Shown here: positions 1 through 8,329 of the stretch, in pieces
Numbering within the stretch: the stretch's first letter is position 1
Layout of the letters: every line of letters starts with the position of its first letter
Assembly (NCBI RefSeq): GCF_013112485.1
Contig: NZ_JABFHG010000001.1
Span: 496,001-560,000 of the forward strand
Origin: Roseicella sp. DB1501
Lineage (GTDB): Bacteria; Pseudomonadota; Alphaproteobacteria; Acetobacterales; Acetobacteraceae
Direction: 5' to 3'
Length of the DNA stretch: 64,000 bases
Made by a program: the position numbers and the translations under genes
The notes under the pieces: generated by a model
The model's database searches: none
What the model was told of the DNA's origin: nothing
The model's input: only the letters and a program-made list of their open reading frames with translations

Positions 1-1182
1 GCCTCGCTGGAGCAGCAGCTCTCCGCGGCGCTGAGCCGGGCCGAGAATGTCGGCGGCGACGCCGCCCAGACCGTGCGGCGCCTGGCCGAGACCGGCCGCA
101 GCCTGACCGCTGAGCAGGCGGCGCGGCAGCAGAGCGATGCGCGGGTGGCCGAGCTCGGCCGGCAGCTCGCCGAGAGCCGCGGCGCGACCGAGACGGCGCG
201 GCAGGAGCTCGCCGGCCTCGCCCGGCAATTGCAGGACGCCCAGGCGCGGCTCGCCCAGGCGCAGAAGCAGCTCGCCGCCATGCAGGCCGAGATGGCGACG
301 CTGAACCGCACGGTGACGGCCGACAAGGCCACGATCGAGGCGCGCCTCGCCGATGTCGCCCGGTTGTCCGAGCAGGTGCGCAGCCTCACCGCCCTGCGGG
401 ATCAGCTCGAGAAGCAGGCGCAGGAGGCGATGCAGCGCGCCGATGACCAGGCCCGCGCCCGGACCGCCGCCGAGGGCACCACCGCGACCGAGGCGCAGCG
501 GCGCGAGGCGGCGGAGCGCAACGCCGCGGAACAGACGCGGCTGGCCGAGAGTGCGCGCGCCCAGGTGGCGCTGCTGACCCGCCAGGTCGAGGAGCTGCGC
601 AACCAGATCGGCCGGCTGGCCGCGGCGCTCGATGCCGCGGAGACCGCGGGCCGCGACAAGGATGCGCAGATCACTACCCTCGGCGCCCGGCTGAACGCGG
701 CGCTGGCGGCGCGAGTCGAGGAGCTGCAGCGCTACCGCAGCGATTTCTTCGGCCGGCTGCGCGACGTGCTCGGCGACCGGCCGGAGGTGCGGATCGTCGG
801 CGACCGCTTCGTGCTGCAGTCGGAGGTGCTCTTCCCGCCGGGCTCCGCCGATCTCTCCACCGCCGGCCAGCAGCAGATCCGGGCCATCGCCCGGGTGTTG
901 CAGGACATCGCGCGGAAGATCCCGCCCGACGTGAACTGGCTGCTGCGCGTCGACGGCCATGCCGACCGCACGCCCATGCTGCCGGGGGCGCGCTATGCGA
1001 CGAACTGGGAGCTCTCGGCCGCCCGCGCCATCGCCGTGGCGCAGCTGCTGATGGCGGAGGGGCTGCCGGCCAACCGCGTCGCCGCCACGGCCTTCGGCGA
1101 CAACCAGCCGATCGACACGGGCGATTCGCCCGAGGCGCTGGCGCGCAACCGGCGCATCGAATTCCGCCTGACCGACCGCTGA
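1..1182 (+). CDS. Coiled-coil protein with C-terminal OmpA/MotB peptidoglycan-binding domain (5' partial)
   Basis: The reading frame is open from base 1, so the start lies outside the window. About the first 250 visible residues are Ala/Glu/Arg/Gln-rich heptad-like sequence, predicted as a long coiled coil. The last 120 or so form an OmpA-like domain (VLFPPGSADLS, then RVDGHADRTP, then the NRRIEF motif), which in this family binds peptidoglycan non-covalently. The likely location is the inner membrane or periplasm, with the missing N-terminus carrying the membrane anchor; that is inference. Such proteins are often annotated as MotB-like, but no MotA gene is visible. It converges on a response regulator across a shared hairpin terminator. 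Confidence 0.85.
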   Translation, partial: ASLEQQLSAALSRAENVGGDAAQTVRRLAETGRSLTAEQAARQQSDARVAELGRQLAESRGATETARQELAGLARQLQDAQARLAQAQKQLAAMQAEMATLNRTVTADKATIEARLADVARLSEQVRSLTALRDQLEKQAQEAMQRADDQARARTAAEGTTATEAQRREAAERNAAEQTRLAESARAQVALLTRQVEELRNQIGRLAAALDAAETAGRDKDAQITTLGARLNAALAARVEELQRYRSDFFGRLRDVLGDRPEVRIVGDRFVLQSEVLFPPGSADLSTAGQQQIRAIARVLQDIARKIPPDVNWLLRVDGHADRTPMLPGARYATNWELSAARAIAVAQLLMAEGLPANRVAATAFGDNQPIDTGDSPEALARNRRIEFRLTDR

Positions 1183-1207
1183 CCGAGCCGACTGGAAAAC
1201 GCGAAAG

Positions 1208-1231
1208 GGCCGCGGCATCGCTGCCGCGGCC
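1208..1231. terminator. Bidirectional hairpin terminator
   Basis: A perfect 10-bp GC-rich stem (GGCCGCGGCA with its complement) with a 4-nt loop lies between two convergent genes. Read on the minus strand it is followed by a T-rich stretch (CTTTCGCGTTTTCC), so it fits the response regulator best. Confidence 0.7.
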
Positions 1232-1258
1232 CCGATCCGGCTCCGGTAGCGGCGCCGG

Positions 1259-1984
1259 TCAGGCGGCGCTGGTGCCCGGCTCGAGCTTGTAGCCGCCGCC
1301 CTCGGTCAGCAGCAGCCGGGCGCGGGTCGGGTCCGGCTCGATCTTCTGGCGCAGGCGGTAGATATGCGTCTCGAGGGTGTGGGTGGTCACATTGCTGTTA
1401 TACCCCCAGACCTCATTCAGCAGCACCTGCCGCTGCACCGGCTTGCCGCCGGCCCGGTAGAGGAATTTCAGGATCGCGCTCTCCTTGTCGGTGAGGCGCA
1501 CCTTGCGGTTCCGGGTCGGCTCCAGCAGCACCTTCGCGGAGGGGCGGAAGAGATAGGGCCCGATGGTGAAGACGGCGTCCTCGGAATTGTCGAAGACCCG
1601 CAGCTGCGCCCGCACCCGCGCCAGCAATTCCGGCAGGCGGAAGGGCTTGGCGACATAGTCGTTGGCCCCGGAATCGAGGCCGCGCACGATGTCCTGCTCG
1701 GCATCGGCGCCGGTCAGCATGATGACCGGCATGCGCATGCCATCGCGCCGCAGCTTGGCGCAGAAGTCGCGCCCATCGGCATCGGGCAGGCCGATATCGA
1801 GCAGGATCGCGTCGTAGCGGGCATCGGCATCGGCCAGCTTGGCCGCCGCCTCGGTCGCGCTCTCGGCCTCGTCGGCCGTGAAATCGCCTTCGAGGGCGAT
1901 CTGCTCGGCGAGGGTCGCGCGCAGGGCGGCATCGTCCTCCACGATCAGGATGGGGCGGGGCGTTGCCAAATCGACCTCCGGCAA
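1259..1984 (-). CDS. OmpR/PhoB-family response regulator
   Basis: The protein has 241 residues, normal for the family. The receiver domain (about residues 10-125) shows the acidic pocket E16/D17/D18, phospho-acceptor D63 in LLDIGLPDADG, T91 and K113 (VAKPF). The C-terminal winged helix (about 140-235) has the usual end (THTLETHIYRLRQKI, then TEGGGYKLE). It should bind DNA after phosphorylation by a sensor kinase. No kinase gene is next to it, so it is an orphan here. The 160-bp upstream gap contains a TTGG-N4-CCAA inverted repeat at 2086-2097 that could be an operator; that is speculative. Confidence 0.92.
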   Translation of the reverse strand: MPEVDLATPRPILIVEDDAALRATLAEQIALEGDFTADEAESATEAAAKLADADARYDAILLDIGLPDADGRDFCAKLRRDGMRMPVIMLTGADAEQDIVRGLDSGANDYVAKPFRLPELLARVRAQLRVFDNSEDAVFTIGPYLFRPSAKVLLEPTRNRKVRLTDKESAILKFLYRAGGKPVQRQVLLNEVWGYNSNVTTHTLETHIYRLRQKIEPDPTRARLLLTEGGGYKLEPGTSAA

Positions 1985-2144
1985 TTGATGGGCAGGCTGA
2001 CCAGGATATGCGCAAACCTGCGCGACTCCCGATCCGTTGCGCGCAATTGAAACTGTCGCGCGAAAAAACGCACCTCACGGAAGCGTTGGATCGCCAACAC
2101 AATGTTGCGATTCCAGATGTGTCCGGAAAACAGAACGAAGGGGC

Positions 2145-2486
2145 CTACAACATGCGGCCCTCGAAGGGCGGCGCCAGGTCCGGCGCCTCGAACTCCACCA
2201 CCCAGAGATCCGGGTCGCGCTTGACCTGCCGCTCGACATAAGCGTCAGCGGCAGCCTGATCAACCGGCTGGGCGCCGGTGCCGCGCAGCCAAGCCGGCCG
2301 GCCCTCGGCATCCCGCACCTGGCTCAGCACGACCAGGCCCTCCCGGCCGCGCAGGACGCAAAGGATGCCGCCCGAATCCGGGTCCCCCTTGCGCAGCACG
2401 GCGCCGCTCCGGCCGGCGATATCCGCCAGGCGCAGGGCCATCGAGACCCAGATTCCCGCTTTCACGCGCGCTTCCATGGCGCGCAT
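2145..2486 (-). CDS. DUF1491 family protein
   Basis: A small protein of about 113 residues, typical in length for DUF1491, which is largely restricted to Alphaproteobacteria and has no established function. The N-terminus (MEARVKAGIWVSMALRLAD) and the central glycine-rich strand (KGDPDSGGILCVLRG) match my memory of the family, as does the DPDLWVVEFE segment near the end. Two starts are plausible: ATG at 2486 with AGGA about 10 bases upstream, or ATG at 2510 with AGGGG about 6 bases upstream, which adds 8 residues. It is divergent from the small gene at 2573. Confidence 0.8.
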   Translation of the reverse strand: MRAMEARVKAGIWVSMALRLADIAGRSGAVLRKGDPDSGGILCVLRGREGLVVLSQVRDAEGRPAWLRGTGAQPVDQAAADAYVERQVKRDPDLWVVEFEAPDLAPPFEGRML

Positions 2487-2572
2487 AGGGACGCGATCCT
2501 CCCTCGGCATCAAGCCCCTGCTTGCCGAGCGGCGGCGTTGCCGGCACATGGGCAGGCACCGATGAGGGTCCC

Positions 2573-2785
2573 ATGGATCAACGCAAGATGACGGAAGCCC
2601 AGCGTGCCTATGAGGCGAAGCGGGCGGCCAAGGCGGGCATGAGCCTGGAGAAGTGGCTCGCCAACAAGGAAAAGGATGCCGCGCTGGAGCGCGCGGAACT
2701 GGAGAAGGCCCGCCAGGCGGCGCCGCCCGGCCGGAAGCCCGGCTTCTTCGCCCGGCTCCTCGAGAAGGCCCAGAAGCCGCTCTAA
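2573..2785 (+). CDS. Small conserved basic/acidic helical protein
   Basis: A 70-residue protein beginning MDQRKMTEAQRAYEAKRAAK, strongly charged and predicted almost wholly helical, with GMSLEKWLANKEKD in the middle and a basic Pro/Gly-containing tail. The start at 2573 follows a GAGGG ribosome site; longer in-frame starts lack one. I recall similar short proteins in Acetobacteraceae but know no function. Its TAA stop (2783-2785) lies within the TAAG that flanks the adjacent insertion sequence, so the insertion left the coding frame intact. Confidence 0.65.
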   Translation: MDQRKMTEAQRAYEAKRAAKAGMSLEKWLANKEKDAALERAELEKARQAAPPGRKPGFFARLLEKAQKPL

Positions 2786-2786
2786 G

Positions 2787-2802
2787 CTCGAGTTTGGCCA
2801 TT
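2787..2802 (+). repeat. IS left inverted repeat
   Basis: The sequence CTCGAGTTTGGCCATT is identical over 16 bases to the reverse complement of the right end. Confidence 0.85.
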
Positions 2803-2870
2803 TGCGGGGGCTGAAGCGGCGGAGCGAGTGACTGGCTAAGCTGGGGCGTCCCGGCCAAAGGACAGCCACC

Positions 2871-4223
2871 ATGCCACGCCTGCCGGCCCGCTTCGCCGCG
2901 GTGATCCTATGCTTCGCGCCGCTGTTCTTCCAACGGAGTTGGCGGCATGCGCAGGTTCTGCTGACCGGGGCCATTCTCGCTCCGGGCCAGCGCACGGTGA
3001 CGAGCATTCTGCGGATCACCGGACGCAGCCGGGAGCGGCGATTCGTCAACTACCATCGCATCCTCAGCCGGGCCGCCTGGAGCGGCCGGGCAGCGGCGCG
3101 AGTGCTGCTTGGCTTGCTGCTGGACGCCTTCGTGCCGGCGGGGCCGGTGCTGCTGGGCCTCGATGACACGATCGAGCGCCGGCGTGGCAAGCGCATCAGC
3201 GCCAAGGGCATCTACCGGGACCCGGTCCGCTCCAGCCACGGCCACTTCGTCAAGGCCAGCGGCCTGCGCTGGCTCAGCCTGATGCTGCTGGTGCCGGTCT
3301 CCTGGGCCGGGCGGGTCTGGGCGCTGCCGTTCCTGACCGCCCTCGCCCCTTCGGAGCGGTACTGCCGCGAGCGCGGGCTGCGCCACAAGAAGCTCACCGA
3401 CCGGGGCCGGCAACTGGTCCTGCAGGCCCGCCGCTGGATGCCGGAGCGGCAGCTTGTTCTCGTAACCGACAGCGGCTTCTCCGCCCTGGAGTTCCTGGCT
3501 GCCCTGCTCCGGCAGGAGGTCACCTGCGTCACCCGCCTGCGCCTCGACGCGGCCCTCTACCAGCCGGCTCCGCCGCGGCGGCCCGGCACCCTCGGGCGGC
3601 CTCGGATCAAGGGCGAGCGCTTGCCGACCCTGGCCGAGGTGCTGGCCGACAGGACCACCCGCTGGCAGCGCCTGACCGTGCCGGGCTGGTACGGCGAGGG
3701 CGATCGCGTGGTGGAAATCTACTCTGATACCGCCGTCTGGCGCCACAGCGGCATGCCGGTCGTGCCGATCCGCTGGGTGCTGCTGCGCGATCCCTGCCGA
3801 CGCTTCGACCCGCAGGCCCTGCTCTGCACCAATCCAGCGCAGGAGCCGCTGCAGATCATCCGCTGGTTCATCCAGCGCTGGCAGCTCGAGGTCACCTTCC
3901 GCGAGGTCCGCGACCACCTCGGTGTGGAGACCCAGCGGCAGTGGTCGGACAAGGCCATCGCCCGCACCACGCCATGCCTGCTCGGGTTGTTCTCGATCGT
4001 CACCCTGCTGGCGTCGCGCCTCGACGACCGTGCCCGGATCGCGGTCTCGACCAGCGCTTGATACCACAAGCAGCGGCCGACCTTTGCCGACAGCCTCGCC
4101 GCAGTACGACGCGCGATCTGGAGCGAGCAGGGTTTTGTCATGTCCCGGCAGTCCGTCGAGACCACAAAACTCTCGCCAGCTCTCCGCGAGGGCATCGCAT
4201 ACGCGCTCTGCCACGCCGCTTGA
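2871..4223 (+). pseudogene. Transposase, DDE superfamily, interrupted by an in-frame TGA
   Basis: The reading frame starts at ATG 2871. Catalytic residues fit a DDE transposase: D98/D99 in GLDDTIERRRGK, D200 in LVTDSGF, and E340 in a W-x-x-x-R-x-x-x-E segment (RWFIQRWQLEVTF) followed by HLGVETQRQWSD. At codon 397 (4059-4061) a TGA interrupts the frame, which then continues for 53 codons (beginning YHKQRPTFADSLAAVRR) to a TGA at 4221-4223. In relatives this region usually reads W-Y-x-K-x-x-x-T-F, so TGG to TGA is the simplest explanation. The truncated 396-residue product keeps all three acidic residues but loses the C-terminal segment. The full length would be 450 residues. Confidence 0.85.
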
Positions 4224-4238
4224 ATGGCCAAACTCGAG
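4223..4238 (-). repeat. IS right inverted repeat
   Basis: This is the perfect 16-base complement of the left end, overlapping the last base of the ancestral transposase stop codon. Confidence 0.85.
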
Positions 4239-4244
4239 ATAAGT

Positions 4245-4369
4245 ACTCCCCACGAAACCGCTTCGCGGCTTTGCGGGGACCCCATGAGGCTCCCCTTGCC
4301 CAAGATGCGTCACAGCCTGCCGCGGCCAAGCCGCAGCAGGGCAACGGGAAGCGACAGTTCTGATAGACG
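4245..4369. repeat. Dispersed intergenic repeat family 2, copy 1
   Basis: It begins ACTCCCCACGAAACCGC and ends near AGCGACAGTTCTGATAGACG. The start, the GCGTCACAGCCTGCCGCG core and the end all recur at 34078-34276. It contains the short inverted arms CCGC-TTCG-CGGC. Without the insertion sequence, this copy would directly follow the stop codon of the gene at 2573-2785. Confidence 0.7.
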
Positions 4370-4375
4370 TTTTAA

Positions 4376-4395
4376 GGGCCGGCTTGGACCGGCCC
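4376..4395 (-). terminator. Hairpin terminator downstream of cytochrome b561
   Basis: A 7-bp stem (GGGCCGG / CCGGCCC, 6-nt loop) is followed on the minus strand by TTAAAACG. It lies about 30 bases after the cytochrome b561 stop codon. Confidence 0.55.
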
Positions 4396-4423
4396 GCCGG
4401 CGGGGCGCTGGCAGCCCGGAGCA

Positions 4424-4999
4424 TCAAACCATCCGCAGCAGCGTTCCGTCGCGGCGGATCGCCTGGTGGAAGACCACGCCGCAGACATGCAGCACCAGCA
4501 GCACCAGGATGGCCCAGCCGCCGATGGTGTGGAGCGTCTGCAGCACCCCGGCCAGGCCCTCGTTCTTCTCCATGATCTGCGGCAGGTCGATGAAGCCGAG
4601 ATAGGCGCTGTCGCCGCGCAGCGGGAAGCCCCAGGCATTGGTGGCGACGAAGCCGAGGATCGGCTGCAGAATCAGTAGCGCGTAGAGGCTGTGATGCACC
4701 GCGGCGGCGACGCGTTGCAGGGCCCGCGGCACATGCGGCGGCAGGGGTGGCGGCGGATGCCGCAGCCGCCAGGCCAGCCGCGCCAGGGCGACGAGGAGGA
4801 TGGTCAGCCCTGCGGATTCATGGATCGTGTAGAAGATCGTCTTGTGGTCGTCCTTGATGTGCTGGATGACGAAGCCGACCGGCAGGGCGATCGCCAGCAG
4901 CAGCACCGTGATCCAGTGGAACCATTTGGCGCCGGTGCCATAGCTTGCGGGCGCCGATCCCGCCGGCATCCGGACGCCAGCCTCAGCCACTTCCGCCAT
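4424..4999 (-). CDS. Cytochrome b561-family membrane protein
   Basis: This 191-residue protein has four hydrophobic segments (about 28-48, 58-78, 100-122 and 155-178) and histidines placed as b-type heme ligands: FHW at 28, IHESAG near 60, HHSLYALL near 102 and VLHVCGVVFHQ near the end. It is typical of the bacterial cytochrome b561 family, di-heme inner-membrane proteins that pass electrons from quinol, and some members relieve superoxide. The start at 4999 is preceded by GGAGGGGAG; longer frames lack a site. It is divergent from the DUF429-like gene. The physiological partner is unknown. Confidence 0.88.
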   Translation of the reverse strand: MAEVAEAGVRMPAGSAPASYGTGAKWFHWITVLLLAIALPVGFVIQHIKDDHKTIFYTIHESAGLTILLVALARLAWRLRHPPPPLPPHVPRALQRVAAAVHHSLYALLILQPILGFVATNAWGFPLRGDSAYLGFIDLPQIMEKNEGLAGVLQTLHTIGGWAILVLLVLHVCGVVFHQAIRRDGTLLRMV

Positions 5000-5069
5000 G
5001 ACGCTCTCCCCTCCTGCCAATGGCGACGCCCAGGATCGCCCGGTCGCTCGCTCCGCCCACCATGGCGAC

Positions 5070-6026
5070 ATGATCGCCGCGCATGCGGATTGGAGCATGG
5101 ATCCGCGCAAGCGTTGGTTGACTTGGGCCCGCTGGACGCAAGGACAATGGCGGGCGGCCGCGCCGGAGCCGGTCGGCGATCTCCCGGCGCTGCTGCCGCG
5201 GCTGCTGCGCCCTGGGCTGCCGGTGGCGCTCGGGCTCGACCTGCCGCTTGGCCTGCCGCGGGCCTATGCCGCGGCGCGGCCGGAATCCGGCTTTCCCGAT
5301 TTCCTGCACGGCCTCGCCGCGCGCCCGGAATTCTTCGTGGTGAATGCCGGGCTGGAGACGGTCGCCGCCGCCAGCCCCTTCTATCCCGCCCGCGGCATCG
5401 CCGGCATGACCCGGGCGGCGCATGCCGCGGCGCTCGGCCTCGCCGGGCCGCAGGATCTCTCCCGCTGGTGCGATCGGGCGACGGCGGAACGGCCGGCCGG
5501 GGCGCCGCTCTTCTGGACGCTCGGCGCCAACCAGTCGGGCAAGGCGGCGATCACCGCCTGGCGGGATTGGCTGCTCCCGGCCCTGGGCAGCGGCGCGCCC
5601 ATCCGGCTCTGGCCCTTCGAGGGCGGTCTGCATGCGTTGCTGGCGCCGGGATGCGCCGTGCTGGCCGAGGTCTATCCGGCGGAGGCGCTGCGCCATTGCG
5701 GCCTCAAACTCGCCGGCAGCAAGCGGGTCGTGTCGGCGCGGCAAGCCCTGGCGCCTGCCCTGCTCGCCGCCATGGTGGCCCGGCAGGTGGTGCCTGACCC
5801 GGCACTGGAGGCGGCAGTGCGCACCGGCTTCGGCGCTGATGCGGCGGGCGAGGACCGATTCGATTCCGTCATTGGCCTGCTCGGCCTGATCGGCGTCCTC
5901 GACGGGATCCGCCCGGATTTCGTGCCGGCGGATCCCTGGATCCGGCGCTGGGAGGGATGGGTGCTCGGCCAGACCGCCCTGCCCCGCCTGCCCGGTGTGG
6001 AGCCCGACCGGGTAGGGTTGCCTTAG
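5070..6026 (+). CDS. Conserved protein resembling DUF429 (RNase H-like fold)
   Basis: A soluble protein of 318 residues from ATG 5070; ATG 4998 would overlap the divergent cytochrome gene. Features recalling DUF429 are GLDLPLGLP (early acidic strand), WTLGANQSGKAAITAW, LWPFEGG, EVYPAEALRHCGL with a following SKR, and a late acidic DRFDSVIGLLGL. DUF429 members are predicted nucleases of RNase H fold, without proven function. There is no clear ribosome site at any start, so the N-terminus is uncertain. The stop TAG (6024-6026) coincides with the first bases of an intergenic repeat. Confidence 0.6.
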   Translation: MIAAHADWSMDPRKRWLTWARWTQGQWRAAAPEPVGDLPALLPRLLRPGLPVALGLDLPLGLPRAYAAARPESGFPDFLHGLAARPEFFVVNAGLETVAAASPFYPARGIAGMTRAAHAAALGLAGPQDLSRWCDRATAERPAGAPLFWTLGANQSGKAAITAWRDWLLPALGSGAPIRLWPFEGGLHALLAPGCAVLAEVYPAEALRHCGLKLAGSKRVVSARQALAPALLAAMVARQVVPDPALEAAVRTGFGADAAGEDRFDSVIGLLGLIGVLDGIRPDFVPADPWIRRWEGWVLGQTALPRLPGVEPDRVGLP

Positions 6027-6128
6027 AGCGTGATCGCTCGAGATGGACTCACCGAAAAACGTGCATCACGCGATCAAACAACGGCCTGGACCATGATCCG
6101 CGACCCAGTGTGAGCGGATCATGGTCTA
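6024..6128. repeat. Dispersed two-hairpin repeat family 1, copy A
   Basis: A 105-bp element bounded by TAG and CTA. Hairpin 1 is a perfect 13-bp stem (GACCATGATCCGC / GCGGATCATGGTC) at its right side. Hairpin 2 pairs GCGTGAT with ATCACGC at its left side. It lies between convergent genes: its left TAG ends the DUF429-like gene and its right CTA supplies the TAG of the small minus-strand gene. Related copies are at 14415, 19597 and 51254. Confidence 0.85.
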
Positions 6129-6344
6129 GCGCCCGCGTCGCGGCTTTTGCCGGATGCCGGCGAAATCGGCGATGGCGCGGAAATCGGCGATGTCGAAGAC
6201 CGCCTTGCGACGATCGCGCCAGGGGCGATCCCCTGCCCGTGACCGGGACGCGGCGCTCGCATCGTCGCGCGGCGGTGGTGGCGGCGGGTCGCAACGCCCT
6301 GCCGTATCGCTCAGGCGATCCTTGGAACTCAGAGACAGATCCAT
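6126..6344 (-). CDS. Small hypothetical protein with proline run
   Basis: A 72-residue open frame: MDLSLSSKDRLSD, then a PPPPPP run, then a basic middle, then AVFDIADFRAIADFAGIRQK and a basic tail. I do not recognise the family. Support for it being a gene: a GGGAG-type site about 8 bases before the ATG, and a stop codon formed exactly by the end of the repeat element, as also seen for three recognisable genes in this window. It could equally be spurious. Confidence 0.4.
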   Translation of the reverse strand: MDLSLSSKDRLSDTAGRCDPPPPPPRDDASAASRSRAGDRPWRDRRKAVFDIADFRAIADFAGIRQKPRRGR

Positions 6345-6477
6345 GCGGCACTCTCCCTCGCCTGGGACCAGGCTCGCGCGGGGCTAGAGGGGAGACGCCC
6401 GAAACCTGCCTTCCGTTCCACCGTGACAGGCCCGTTGCACGAGAAGCCGGCAGCGCGGCAGCGGCGCAACGGAAAGA

Positions 6478-7329
6478 TCAGGTGGTAAAATCGACCGCGA
6501 CGTTCAGGGTGGACTCGGCCGCCACCCGCAGCCCGCCGGGCACCGTCTCCGCCGCGATGCCGGCCGCCCGCAGCACCGCGGCGGTCGCCGCCAAATCCCG
6601 CACCCGCAAGCTCACCAGGACGAGGTGATCGCCGCGCCCGGCGGGATCGGGCGCCGCCGCACCGAGTTCCGCCGCAACCGCGGCATGCGGCGCGAACTCG
6701 ACCAGCACCGGCCCGCAGGGCAGCCGAGCGCGTCCATCCGGCGCGATGGTGACCGCCGCCTCGCCATGGATGCGGCGGACCATCGCCGCTTGGCGCTCGG
6801 GGTCGCGGACGGCGAGCAGCACCCGGGCGATGGATTGCGCGCCGTTCGGATGGCGCTGCCATTCCGGGCGCCAGACATGCTGCGGCGTCAGGTGTTCGCA
6901 CCAGTAGAGCCGGCCGTCGAAGGCGGCGGCGCGGTCCATGCGCACGGTGCGGAAGCGCGCATCCTCGCGCCCGCCATCCGGCAGCTCGACCGGCCGGTGG
7001 AAGCTCTGCGCCGGCAGGGCCGGCACGCCGCGCGCGACCAACCGGGCCGAGAGCGCCTCGGCATCCGCGGTCCTGAAGACCAGCCCGTTCATCCCAATAG
7101 GATAGGAGGCGATGTCCGGCCGCAGCGCGCCGCCCGGCACGTCGGTGCCGAGCAGCTCGAGGTAATCCTCGGCAAGGACGGCGAGATGGTTGGCCGAGCC
7201 GAGGCTGTGCCGGCCCATCGGCGTGAGCTGGAAGCCGAGCGCGGCGAGGCGCGCTGCCCCCGCCGCCATCCGGTCGCGCACATCGATGACGAGATGGTCG
7301 AGCACGGGGCGATCGGAGAGGGGCGCCAC
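6478..7329 (-). CDS. VOC-family (glyoxalase-like) protein
   Basis: This 283-residue protein opens with PVLDHLVIDVRDR and has a second beta-alpha module near residue 170 onward (ARVLLAVRDPE), matching the glyoxalase-like/VOC fold (PF13468-like) with two paired domains. Such proteins bind a metal and act as dioxygenases, isomerases or lyases; the substrate cannot be read from sequence. It uses a GTG start 3 bases after the stop of the preceding reductase gene and is the last gene of a four-gene operon. The catabolic role is inferred from the operon. Confidence 0.75.
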   Translation of the reverse strand: MAPLSDRPVLDHLVIDVRDRMAAGAARLAALGFQLTPMGRHSLGSANHLAVLAEDYLELLGTDVPGGALRPDIASYPIGMNGLVFRTADAEALSARLVARGVPALPAQSFHRPVELPDGGREDARFRTVRMDRAAAFDGRLYWCEHLTPQHVWRPEWQRHPNGAQSIARVLLAVRDPERQAAMVRRIHGEAAVTIAPDGRARLPCGPVLVEFAPHAAVAAELGAAAPDPAGRGDHLVLVSLRVRDLAATAAVLRAAGIAAETVPGGLRVAAESTLNVAVDFTT

Positions 7330-7332
7330 GAC

Positions 7333-8322
7333 TCAGCCCGCCGCGCGCCGGTACAGGCCGGCGGCCTCGGCCGCCTGCGCCGCCATCGCCACGAAGAGGC
7401 CGAGCGTCGGCGCCGGAACGCCGCGCTCGCGGGCGAGGCGCAACACCACCTGGAACAGCGCATCCACCTCCATCGGCCGCCCCGCCTCGAGATCCTGCAG
7501 GATGGAGGGCTTGTGCGGGATGTCGGCCGAGAGGGTCACGCGCTCCTCCGGCGTGCCGCCGACCGGCCGGCCGAGGCTGGCCGCGATCGCCATGCCCTCG
7601 CGCACCACCTGCACTGCCGCCTCACGCACCGCGGCGTCGCGGAAGGTGTCGCGCATGTCGCGCCGCGTCAGCAGGCATATCGGGCCGTTGGAGAGGTTGT
7701 TCAGCAGCTTGCCCCAGACCTCGGTGCGGATCTTCTCCGAGACGCTGCAGGGCAGGCCGCCAGCCTTGAAGGCGCCCGCCAGGGCGGTAGCGCGGTCGGA
7801 GCGGCTGCCATCCGGCTCGCCGAGGATGAGCTTGCTGCCCTTGCTCGTCACCTCGATCACGCCCGGCTCCGGCACGTGGCAGGCGGAGTAGATGACGCCG
7901 CCGATGGCGCGCCGCGGCCCGATCCGCTCCCAGACGCTGCCATCCGGATCGGCTTCCGGCACGCGCTGCCCTTCCTCCGGCCCGCCATGCGCGGCGAAGT
8001 ACCACCAGGGGATGCCGTTGGTGACGAAGGCGACCGGCGTCTCCGGCCCGAGCAGCGGGCCGATGGCGCGGGCGACGCTGCCGAGCGCCGGCACCTTGGT
8101 GCAGACGATGACGGCATCCTGCGGCCCGAGCGCGGCCGGGTCGTCGCTGGCCTTGGGCCGCACATGGATCTCGCCATCGGCGGCGCGCACCAGCAGCCCG
8201 CGCTCGCGGATCGCCGCCAGATGCGCGCCGCGCGCCACGATCGACAGCTCGGCGCCGCCCTTGGCGAGCCGGCCCGCCAGATGCCCGCCGATCGCCCCGG
8301 CGCCGAAGATGCAGAGCCGCAT
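7333..8322 (-). CDS. Ketopantoate reductase family oxidoreductase (PanE/ApbA-like), copy 1
   Basis: A protein of 329 residues. The N-terminal Rossmann fold starts MRLCIFGAGAIGGHLAGRL; a catalytic-lysine type segment (EVWGKLLNNLSNGPICLL, about 205-222) and the C-terminal helical domain (KPSILQDLEAGRPMEVDAL) are present. Family members reduce 2-keto acids with NADPH; PanE itself makes pantoate. Here a tandem paralogue and the M20 hydrolase and VOC neighbours suggest catabolism of a hydroxy or keto acid rather than pantothenate synthesis (inference). The gap to the upstream paralogue is 7 bases, so translation is probably coupled. Confidence 0.85.
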   Translation of the reverse strand: MRLCIFGAGAIGGHLAGRLAKGGAELSIVARGAHLAAIRERGLLVRAADGEIHVRPKASDDPAALGPQDAVIVCTKVPALGSVARAIGPLLGPETPVAFVTNGIPWWYFAAHGGPEEGQRVPEADPDGSVWERIGPRRAIGGVIYSACHVPEPGVIEVTSKGSKLILGEPDGSRSDRATALAGAFKAGGLPCSVSEKIRTEVWGKLLNNLSNGPICLLTRRDMRDTFRDAAVREAAVQVVREGMAIAASLGRPVGGTPEERVTLSADIPHKPSILQDLEAGRPMEVDALFQVVLRLARERGVPAPTLGLFVAMAAQAAEAAGLYRRAAG

Positions 8323-8329
8323 CGCCTCC

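Larger units (their letters stand above)
2787..4239 (+). mobile_element. Insertion sequence, about 1.45 kb, IS701/IS4-like DDE type
   Basis: A single transposase gene is bounded by perfect 16-bp inverted repeats (2787-2802 and 4223-4238). TAAG occurs directly outside both ends (2783-2786 and 4240-4243), as expected for a 4-bp target duplication. The family is assigned from the transposase's DDE pattern and the 4-bp duplication. The transposase has an in-frame TGA, so this copy is probably not autonomous. Confidence 0.85.

Noticed and set aside
4059-4061. TGA in the transposase as a selenocysteine codon or programmed readthrough
   Set aside because: Transposases of this type have Trp here and no SECIS-like hairpin is evident; a nonsense mutation is simpler.
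2907-4427. A 506-codon minus-strand frame opposite the transposase
   Set aside because: Shadow of the IS; no homology.
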